A stretch of 5,079 nt of DNA, taken from Gemmatimonadaceae bacterium (lineage in GTDB: Bacteria > Gemmatimonadota > Gemmatimonadetes > Gemmatimonadales > Gemmatimonadaceae). Shown here one piece after another: positions 1 through 5,079 of this stretch. The notes under the pieces were generated by a model. The model was not told where the DNA came from. It searched no databases and worked only from the letters and a program-made list of their open reading frames with translations. The translations under genes were made by a program, and so were the position numbers. The stretch covers positions 1-5,079 of the forward strand of contig JACCRL010000195.1 of the NCBI GenBank assembly GCA_013813605.1, read 5' to 3'. Numbering within the stretch: the stretch's first letter is position 1; each line of letters starts with the position of its first letter.

Positions 1-1
1 C

Positions 2-49
2 CTGATGATCGATCCCGATTCGATAAAGCTGGGAACGAAGAAGCCCTGA
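2..49 (+). CDS. Possible 3' end of an upstream gene (partial, unidentified)
   Basis: Reading from base 2 gives fifteen codons, LMIDPDSIKLGTKKP, and then TGA at 47-49. The short peptide has a natural-looking composition, with a Lys-rich end just before the stop and no rare-looking run, so it may be the C-terminus of a gene that begins outside the window. The frame beginning at base 3 stops at once. The frame beginning at base 1 is also open, because it runs into the peptidase gene at 127. I cannot assign a family from fifteen residues. If real, the gene lies 77 bases upstream of the peptidase start and could share its transcript. Confidence 0.4.
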   Translation: MMIDPDSIKLGTKKP

Positions 50-59
50 CGGATTGCCA

Positions 60-83
60 GGCCGGCTGGGAGTCCAGCGGGCC
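60..83 (+). other. Imperfect GC-rich hairpin upstream of the peptidase genes
   Basis: GGCCGGCTGG (60-69) and CCAGCGGGCC (74-83) can pair through nine of ten positions, with one G-G mismatch, around the four-base loop GAGT. No T-run follows, so it does not look like a standard intrinsic terminator. It could be a weak terminator for the upstream gene, a leader structure for the peptidase mRNA, or chance in GC-rich DNA. Confidence 0.3.
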
Positions 84-117
84 GATTCCGGTGTCTAATA
101 CGAAATCAAACCCGAAT

Positions 118-123
118 GGAGGA
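118..123 (+). promoter_or_regulatory. Ribosome binding site that fixes the start at 127
   Basis: GGAGGA lies just ahead of ATG at 127, with four bases between GGAGG and the ATG. It is the best Shine-Dalgarno match near this gene. It favours ATG 127 over the in-frame GTG at 91, which has no comparable site and would put twelve extra polar residues before the signal peptide. Confidence 0.8.
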
Positions 124-126
124 AGC

Positions 127-1542
127 ATGAAACTCCGCTACTATGCGGTCTCTCTCCTGTTCGCGGCGGCTACGGCCGGCGCACAGGCGACAGGAAATGC
201 GAAAGGCGGCAAGAGCCCCGAGCTGCGTATCGATTTCACCAAGGAACAGCTGGCCAACGGTCTGAACGTCATCTATCACGTTGACCGATCGACTCCGGTT
301 GCCGCTGTGCTCCTATGGTATGACGTAGGATCGAAGCACGAGCAGAACGGGCGCACCGGGTTCGCGCACCTGTTCGAGCACATGATGTTCCAGGGCTCGA
401 AGAACGTCGCCAAGGGCCAGCACTTCGGTCTTCTCGAGGCGGCAGGCGGACGCGGCGGCGCCGATATCAACGGCACCACCAGCTGGGACCGCACCAACTA
501 CTTCGAGCAGCTACCTTCGAACCAGCTCGAGCTGGCACTGTGGCTCGAGGCCGACCGCATGGCGAACCTCCTCGATGCAGTCGACCAGGTGAAGCTCGAC
601 AACCAGCGCGAAGTCGTGAAAAACGAGCGCCGCCAGGGTGTGGACAACCAGCCCTACGGTACCTGGGTCGAGAAGATGCTGGCCTCCACCTACCCCGCCT
701 CTCACCCCTACAGCCATACGGTGATCGGCTCGATGGCCGACCTTTCGGCGGCGTCGCTTTCTGACGTTCAGAACTTCTTCAAGACCTACTATGCGCCGAA
801 CAACGCGGTGCTGGTGGTCGCCGGTGACATTGACGTAACAAACGCGAAGGCCCTCGTGCGTAAGCACTTCGGCGGAATCGCACGCGGTCCCGCCGTGCCG
901 AAGCTCGCCAACATGAGCCTGCCCGCCACGATCGGCCGCGAGCAGCGGTTCGTTGTCGAGGATCCTCTTGCGCCGGCGCCGCGCGTCTACGTTGCCTACC
1001 GCGTTCCGCCGGCCAGAGACAAGATGGGGCCGGTGGTTTCGCTTCTCGGCAGCGTCATCGGTTCGGGCCGGTCTTCGCGGCTCTACGAGGCGCTCGTTCG
1101 CAAACAGCAGGCGGCGACTACCGTTGCGGGCTTCAACTTCGGCCTCGTTGACGGCGGGGACTTGCTGATTTTCACGGCTACGGGAAGGCCGGGATCGAGC
1201 GCCGATTCGCTCGAGAGAGCGCTCATCGGTGAGCTCGGCAAGCTGAGCGGGGATTTCACGCAGGCCGAGCTGGACCGCGCGCGCGCCGCGGAGCGATTCG
1301 GGTTCGTGAACGGACTTCAGACGACGGGCGGCTTCGGCGGACGCGCCGACAGGCTCGCCGAGGGTTGGACTTTCTATCGCGACGCGAACCATGTCAACAA
1401 AGCGCTCGCCGAATTCGACCGCGTGCGCCTTGCGGAGCTGAACGCCCTGGCTCGCGAGCGCCTGGTGCCGACCAACCGCGTTATCGCCGTCTACGTTCCT
1501 GTCAAGAAGCCGGCAGCCACCACCTCCACGGGGACGAACTAA
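127..1542 (+). CDS. Exported M16B zinc metallopeptidase, catalytic subunit
   Basis: The product is 471 residues, the usual size of a two-domain M16B peptidase (processing-peptidase/PqqL-like family). A Sec signal peptide is visible: basic start MKLR, a hydrophobic stretch to about residue 16, and probable cleavage at AGA|Q after residue 19. The zinc site is the inverted motif HLFEH, with H81 and H85 as ligands and E84 as catalytic base. The third ligand is most likely E167 in REVVKNERR. The N-terminal domain also shows NGTTSWDRTNYFE (about 115-127), typical of the family. The C-terminal domain starts near residue 210-280 and has GSGRSSRLYEALV (about 312-324), but lacks the R-x(4)-Y-x-Y pattern seen in the next gene's product. 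The last dozen residues are a Thr-rich tail. The start at 127 is chosen for its strong ribosome binding site and for placing the signal peptide at the N-terminus. The gene overlaps the next one by one base, so the two subunits are probably made together. It probably degrades peptides in the periplasm or at the outer membrane; the substrate is unknown. Confidence 0.92.
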   Translation: MKLRYYAVSLLFAAATAGAQATGNAKGGKSPELRIDFTKEQLANGLNVIYHVDRSTPVAAVLLWYDVGSKHEQNGRTGFAHLFEHMMFQGSKNVAKGQHFGLLEAAGGRGGADINGTTSWDRTNYFEQLPSNQLELALWLEADRMANLLDAVDQVKLDNQREVVKNERRQGVDNQPYGTWVEKMLASTYPASHPYSHTVIGSMADLSAASLSDVQNFFKTYYAPNNAVLVVAGDIDVTNAKALVRKHFGGIARGPAVPKLANMSLPATIGREQRFVVEDPLAPAPRVYVAYRVPPARDKMGPVVSLLGSVIGSGRSSRLYEALVRKQQAATTVAGFNFGLVDGGDLLIFTATGRPGSSADSLERALIGELGKLSGDFTQAELDRARAAERFGFVNGLQTTGGFGGRADRLAEGWTFYRDANHVNKALAEFDRVRLAELNALARERLVPTNRVIAVYVPVKKPAATTSTGTN

Positions 1543-1544
1543 TG
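1530..1544 (+). promoter_or_regulatory. TAATG stop/start overlap with internal ribosome binding site
   Basis: The stop TAA (1540-1542) of the first peptidase gene shares its last A with the ATG (1542-1544) of the second. GGGGA at 1530-1534 lies seven bases before that ATG and can serve as a Shine-Dalgarno site. This arrangement is typical of translational coupling and supports near-equal production of the two subunits. It also favours ATG 1542 over the in-frame ATG at 1557, which has no such site. Confidence 0.75.
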
Positions 1545-2987
1545 CAGCCCGCATCGATGACCAGGAAATTCCTCGCGTTAACGCTTGCCCTCACGGGCGT
1601 CGTGGCCGGTGCCGCGAGCGCACAGGTAAAGCCCCCTGCGGCAGGGCCGCTTCGGCCGTACGCTTTCCCGAGAGTCGAGCAGTTCACGCTCGGCAACGGG
1701 CTCAAGGTAATACTCGTCGAGAAGCATACTCTTCCGATTGTGGAAGGACGCATCATCGTCGATGCGGGTGCGATCCGCGAGCCGTCATCCAGGAACGGCC
1801 TCGCGTCACTCACAGGCAGGTTGCTTTCCGAGGGAGCGGGAAATCTTTCCAGCGCCGAGATCGCGCGGCAGATGGAGTCGATGGGCGCGTCCTATTCGGC
1901 AGGGGGAGGATTCAACAACGCCTTTGCCGATGTCGTCGCGCTCAAGAACGTATTCTCCGATGCGCTGGCGCTTGCCGCGCAGACGGTCATCAACCCAAGC
2001 TTCCCCGAGAGTGAGTTCGGACGGGTGAAGAACCAGGCGCTCGCCGCGTACCAGCAGCGCCGCGCCCAGGCAGCGTCGCTGGCGGCTGACGCTTTTATCC
2101 TTGCAGCGTTCGACACGACCGCTCCGTTTTCACGCCCGCCTGCAGGCACTACCGCGAGCATCACGGGGCTGACCCGCGATGATGTCGTGAGCTGGCACCG
2201 GTCGATGTATGCGCCGTCGGCGGCGACTTTGCTGCTGGTTGGAGACATCACCCTCGCCGAGGCGCGCAACGTTGCGCAACGCGCGTTCGGCGGCTGGACG
2301 GCCACCAGGGCGGCAATGAGTCCCGTTGCCAACCCGATGCGGAAGTACACCGGCAGCCGGATCATCATCGTTGACCGCCCGGGCTCGGTCCAGTCATCCG
2401 TCATCATCGGACAGGCCGGATTTCAGGCGACCGATCCCGATTACCTCTCGATGCTCGCGCTCAACCACGTGCTCGGCGGCGCGGTGAGCTCTCGCCTGAA
2501 CACCAACCTTCGCGAGAAGCACGGCTACACGTACGGCATTTTCAGCGGTCTCGATCTGAGGGCGGGCGCCGGCGCCTATCAGGTGAGCTCCGAGATTCGC
2601 ACCAGTGCCACGGATTCGGCGCTCGTCGAAGCGATCGGCGAGTATCGCCGCATCGTCACCGATCCCGTTCCGGGCCCGGAGCTCCAGAGCGCCGTGAACA
2701 ACCTCGTCTCGAGCTTTCCGAGCGCGGTGCAGTCGGTCCAGGCGCTGACCGGGCGGCTCCAGAGCCTCATCGTCTGGGGACTGCCGGTGGATTTCTACGC
2801 CACCTATCGCGAGCGCCTCGCCGCCGTGACCGCGGACGATGTGCGTCGGGTTGCGTCAAGCAGGCTCACTCCAGACAACATGATCATCGTGGTTGCCGGC
2901 GATGCTTCCAAGATCGAAGCTCCGATCCGTGCCCGGAATTTCGGCACGGTGGAAGTGTGGGACCAGCAGGGCAACAAGCTCAGATAG
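1542..2987 (+). CDS. Exported M16B peptidase-like partner subunit without the zinc motif
   Basis: The product is 481 residues with the same two-domain M16 layout as its upstream neighbour. The signal peptide has Arg/Lys at residues 8-9, a hydrophobic core, and probable cleavage at ASA|Q after residue 27. The N-terminal domain shows FTLGNGLKVILVEKHTLPIV (about 48-67), the family's first strand pair. At the place of HxxEH it reads GLASLTGRLL: S89, G92 and R93 replace the His, Glu and His, so this subunit should not bind catalytic zinc. The C-terminal domain keeps LGGAVSSRLNTNLREKHGYTYG ending near residue 332. R324 and Y331 there match the Arg/Tyr pair that completes the active site in M16 heterodimers. 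By analogy with mitochondrial processing peptidase and bacterial M16B pairs, it is probably the substrate-binding partner of the preceding protein. An in-frame open stretch runs upstream to 1365, but it lies inside the first gene and has no support as coding sequence. Confidence 0.9.
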   Translation: MQPASMTRKFLALTLALTGVVAGAASAQVKPPAAGPLRPYAFPRVEQFTLGNGLKVILVEKHTLPIVEGRIIVDAGAIREPSSRNGLASLTGRLLSEGAGNLSSAEIARQMESMGASYSAGGGFNNAFADVVALKNVFSDALALAAQTVINPSFPESEFGRVKNQALAAYQQRRAQAASLAADAFILAAFDTTAPFSRPPAGTTASITGLTRDDVVSWHRSMYAPSAATLLLVGDITLAEARNVAQRAFGGWTATRAAMSPVANPMRKYTGSRIIIVDRPGSVQSSVIIGQAGFQATDPDYLSMLALNHVLGGAVSSRLNTNLREKHGYTYGIFSGLDLRAGAGAYQVSSEIRTSATDSALVEAIGEYRRIVTDPVPGPELQSAVNNLVSSFPSAVQSVQALTGRLQSLIVWGLPVDFYATYRERLAAVTADDVRRVASSRLTPDNMIIVVAGDASKIEAPIRARNFGTVEVWDQQGNKLR

Positions 2988-3008
2988 AACGCGCGCATTC
3001 GAGTTGTG

Positions 3009-3045
3009 AGAAAGGCCGGGCTGGTGAGCCGGCCTTTCTTGTTTT
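3009..3045 (+). terminator. Strong intrinsic terminator after the peptidase pair
   Basis: AGAAAGGCCGG (3009-3019) pairs perfectly with CCGGCCTTTCT (3029-3039) around a nine-base loop, and the T-rich tail TTGTTTT follows. It begins 22 bases after the stop of the second peptidase gene. On the - strand the stem is followed by CACAACTCG rather than a T-run, so it should act mainly on + strand transcripts. It also lies about 30 bases beyond the stop of the converging UbiB-like gene and could stabilise that mRNA's end. Confidence 0.9.
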
Positions 3046-3074
3046 CCGCCGTCTCGTCACCGCCGAAGCGGTCG

Positions 3075-4898
3075 CTAGGATTTCCCCTTTCGCCGCTTGC
3101 TGCGCCGGTCGCTGATAAGGATCGTTACGACCATGTAGAGACCAAGTGCGCCGGCAATCAGAAATCCAATCGTGCCGAGTCGCGGGCGGTACTGCAGCAG
3201 AAGCCCGCTGGCAACGAGCAGGCCGCCCAGGACCAACCCGGTGAAGATGCGATTCGCGACCTTCTCCAGGCCTAGCAGAAGCGAGCCGAGCTGTGGGGTG
3301 TCCACCCGCACCGCGAAGTCGTCGGAGACGAGCTTCTGCGTGAACACATCGAGACGGTGCGGCAAATTCCTCATTAGATCGGACGTTTCCGTCGCCATTT
3401 GAAACAGGCGCCGCGGTGAAAAATCCCGCTGGGCGCGCTTGTTCACAATTTCAGTCGTATAGTCGCGTATCGACTGGGTGGGGTTGAAGTTGGGGTCGAG
3501 CGCGCGCGTTACCGCATCGAGATTGAACAGCGCCTTGGCGAGGAGAGTGAGCTCAGCGGGAAGCTTGAGGCCTTCCCGGAATGCGATGGAAATCATCTCG
3601 TAAAGGACAATGCCGGCGGGCGTGTCCTCCACGGTCTGGTTGGCGTGCTTGCCAATCAGTGCACTCACATCGCGCACATACGCGGCACGGTTGAAATCGG
3701 AGGGGTACGAGCCAATCTCGATCAGCGTCTCGGCGGCGCCATCTCCATTGTTCTCCGCCATGGAGAGCAGCAGCCTGACGACGCGGTCGCGCATCGTCGC
3801 GGTGAGGTGCGCAGTCATGCCAAAATCGATCAGCGCCAGCTTCGGATCGTCGCGCGGCGGGGCGGTGACGGCCGCCGCTTTCGCCTCGTTCTCCGACTGC
3901 GTAAGTGGCGTCGCGCCGGGACGGACCTCAAGGCGACGGTCGTCCTCCGCCGCTTCCGCGGGGGTCTTCGGATTTTCGCGCCCGGGCAGCACGACGAAAA
4001 CGTTTCCGGGGTGCGGGTCGGCGTGGAAATGCCCCGTGTCCGTGATCTGGTGCAGGTAGGCGCGCGCAAACTCATCGGCCAGCATCGAAAAGTCATACTC
4101 GATGCGACTGATGGGCGGAATCGCGTCGATCTTGACGCCCTTGATGCGCTCCGCCGTGAGAACCTTGTGCGTCGTGTAGGCGTCGATGATGCGAGGAACA
4201 AGCACGTGGGGAAACGTCGCCAGTGCCTTTCGGAACGAAGCGGCGTTACGCGCCTCAGTGCGATAATCGAGCTCGTCGACCAGCGATCGCTCGACCTGCT
4301 GCACGACACCGATCAGGTCGACCCGGTTCCCCGCCGAGGTGTGATCGGTGAGAAAGCCGGCAAGCTCGCGGAAGTATTCGATGTCCTCGGAGAGCTGCTC
4401 GCGGAGGCCGGGGCGTTGCACCTTGACGATGACGCTGCGTCCGTCGCGCAGCTCGGCGGCGTGCACCTGGCCGAGGCTGGCGCTGCCCAGCGTCTCCTCG
4501 CTGAAGGATGCGAAGAGCTTGCTGATGCGGGCGCCGAGCTCGTCTTCGATGGTCTGCTCCACGACTTCATACGGCATGGGCGGCACGTTGTCCTGGAGGT
4601 GCTCGAGCTCCTCTATATATCGCGTGGGGAGCAGGTCGGGCCGCGTGGAAAGCACCTGTCCGAGCTTGATGTAGGCGGGACCGAGCTCGACAAGGCGCTC
4701 GCGGAACGCCACCGCCTTGTCGCCATCTCCGTCGTCCCTCACCGCGTCGGTGGACTGGTCGGTGCCAGTGATGCTCGTCAGCCCCTGGCCCTTCGCGAAA
4801 TCCATCAGGCCGTAACGCGTAAAGAGTCCGACCGTCGCAGCCAGGCGCGGAAGATGCTTTGGCGAGAGAATCATGGTGCGTGCGGGGGCAGAAAGCAT
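3075..4898 (-). CDS. AarF/ABC1/UbiB family atypical kinase-like membrane protein
   Basis: The product is 607 residues, somewhat longer than common bacterial UbiB-like proteins. Family hallmarks occur in order: ELGPAYIKLGQVLSTRPDLLP with the KxGQ motif (K78-Q81); the nucleotide loop GSASLGQVH (138-146); VKVQRPG with the probable ATP-binding K159; DELDYRTEARN (208-218); the catalytic loop HADPHPGN (292-299); and DFG (358-360). Two membrane helices lie near the end (about 551-570 and 574-596), followed by a basic tail, RRSKRRKGKS. Known relatives are ATPases or kinase-like proteins needed for isoprenoid quinone biosynthesis and lipid handling at the inner membrane. No quinone gene is adjacent, so the exact pathway is open, and I do not assign ubiB as a proven symbol. 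The odd feature is a 58-residue gap between N299 and D358, about 40 residues more than in E. coli UbiB as I recall it; it is rich in Ala, Glu, Pro and Arg. ATG 4898 is the longest start. ATG 4874 (MILSPKHL) is equally possible, and neither has a clear ribosome binding site. Confidence 0.92.
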   Translation of the reverse strand: MLSAPARTMILSPKHLPRLAATVGLFTRYGLMDFAKGQGLTSITGTDQSTDAVRDDGDGDKAVAFRERLVELGPAYIKLGQVLSTRPDLLPTRYIEELEHLQDNVPPMPYEVVEQTIEDELGARISKLFASFSEETLGSASLGQVHAAELRDGRSVIVKVQRPGLREQLSEDIEYFRELAGFLTDHTSAGNRVDLIGVVQQVERSLVDELDYRTEARNAASFRKALATFPHVLVPRIIDAYTTHKVLTAERIKGVKIDAIPPISRIEYDFSMLADEFARAYLHQITDTGHFHADPHPGNVFVVLPGRENPKTPAEAAEDDRRLEVRPGATPLTQSENEAKAAAVTAPPRDDPKLALIDFGMTAHLTATMRDRVVRLLLSMAENNGDGAAETLIEIGSYPSDFNRAAYVRDVSALIGKHANQTVEDTPAGIVLYEMISIAFREGLKLPAELTLLAKALFNLDAVTRALDPNFNPTQSIRDYTTEIVNKRAQRDFSPRRLFQMATETSDLMRNLPHRLDVFTQKLVSDDFAVRVDTPQLGSLLLGLEKVANRIFTGLVLGGLLVASGLLLQYRPRLGTIGFLIAGALGLYMVVTILISDRRSKRRKGKS

Positions 4899-4945
4899 GC
4901 CCGCGTCAGAGTGGCTCGAAATGTCTCCACGGTAGATATTTATGC
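4899..4945. promoter_or_regulatory. Compact divergent promoter region
   Basis: Only 47 bases separate the start of the UbiB-like gene (- strand) from the start of the cupin-like gene (+ strand), so promoters for both should lie here or inside the neighbouring 5' ends. The one AT-rich patch is TAGATATTTAT (4933-4943). On the + strand TAGATA could be a -10 element giving a transcript that starts almost at the ATG. On the - strand the same patch reads ATAAATATCTA and could supply the -10 of the UbiB-like gene. I see no convincing -35 box on either strand, and no clear operator palindrome. Confidence 0.4.
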
Positions 4946-5079
4946 ATGTCGAAACGCGAAGGCGCCAGCGCTGGGGAGACGGGCCGCATCGAGGTAGTGC
5001 ACGTGCCCAAACCGTGGGGACACGAGACGATCTGGGCGCGCACCGACAGGTACGTCGGTAAAATTCTGCACATTAATGC
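4946..5079 (+). CDS. Cupin protein, mannose-6-phosphate isomerase-like (5' part only)
   Basis: From ATG 4946 an open frame of 44 codons runs off the window end. After a short polar start (MSKREGASAGETG) it reads VPKPWGHETIWARTD (about 20-34) and then YVGKILHIN to the end of the window. The K-P-W-G-x-E-x-x-W-A pattern followed by a Gly-Lys-Ile strand is typical of the first strands of small cupins annotated as mannose-6-phosphate isomerase-like or type II phosphomannose isomerase domains. The metal-binding His residues would lie beyond the window, so activity cannot be judged. No strong Shine-Dalgarno site precedes the start; GGTAG at 4931-4935 is the closest. An overlapping ATG at 4942 is in another frame that lacks the cupin signature. 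Family call is good; substrate and pathway are uncertain. Confidence 0.75.
   Translation, partial: MSKREGASAGETGRIEVVHVPKPWGHETIWARTDRYVGKILHIN

Noticed and set aside
54..101. TTGCCA (54-59) with TAATAC (96-101) as a promoter for the peptidase genes
   Set aside because: The boxes resemble -35 and -10 elements, but the gap between them is 36 bases, far beyond the usual 16-18.
91..126. GTG at 91 as the start of the first peptidase
   Set aside because: It adds twelve polar residues ahead of the signal peptide and lacks a ribosome binding site, whereas ATG 127 has GGAGGA just upstream.
1365..1541. In-frame upstream extension of the second peptidase gene
   Set aside because: The extension lies inside the first peptidase gene and would put 59 Arg/Pro-rich residues before a clear signal peptide. 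ATG 1542, with GGGGA upstream, is the better start.
511..1554. Long - strand open frame of 347 codons opposite the first peptidase gene
   Set aside because: Its translation is Arg-rich with no recognisable fold, and the + strand frame carries a complete M16 protein. It is a shadow of GC-biased codon use.
4911..4930. GTGG / CCAC inverted repeat in the divergent intergenic region
   Set aside because: The arms are only four bases and do not extend further, so chance is the simplest explanation.
3645..4997. Long + strand open frame of 450 codons opposite the UbiB-like gene
   Set aside because: It is antisense to a gene with every family motif in order, its translation shows no recognisable domain, and it also runs over the cupin-like start. 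Long antisense open frames are expected in GC-rich DNA.

Overview
The window is a GC-rich stretch of bacterial chromosome with tightly packed genes. It looks like an ordinary housekeeping or accessory region: I see no mobile element, CRISPR array, tRNA or rRNA. The high GC content, the paired secreted M16 peptidases with signal peptides ending in A-x-A|Q, and an AarF/UbiB protein with a long linker all fit Gemmatimonadota or a neighbouring environmental phylum. That assignment is inferred from protein style only and is not proven.

Layout. Bases 2-49 are probably the last codons of an upstream gene on the + strand. After a 77-base gap come two + strand genes (127-1542 and 1542-2987) that encode exported M16B-type zinc metallopeptidase subunits, joined by a TAATG stop/start overlap. 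The first carries the HxxEH zinc site. The second lacks it but carries the Arg/Tyr pair normally found in the C-terminal half of M16 proteins. The pair is therefore best read as one heteromeric peptidase with complementary subunits. A strong intrinsic terminator (3009-3045) closes this unit.

On the - strand, 4898-3075 encodes an AarF/ABC1/UbiB atypical kinase-like membrane protein. It has a KxGQ motif, ELDYxxEAxN, HADPHPGN, DFG and two C-terminal membrane segments. Its unusual feature is a polar linker about 40 residues longer than usual between HPGN and DFG. Diverging from it across only 47 bases, a + strand gene starts at 4946 and runs off the window. Its 44 visible residues look like the N-terminus of a cupin protein of the mannose-6-phosphate isomerase type.

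The M16 pair probably works outside the inner membrane on peptides. The UbiB-like protein probably acts at the inner membrane in isoprenoid quinone or lipid metabolism. Nothing in the sequence ties the two units functionally; they converge on the terminator region. I did not find a convincing new system. The points most worth a second look are the split-function M16 pair, the UbiB linker insertion, and the compact divergent start region, where neither gene has a clear Shine-Dalgarno sequence.
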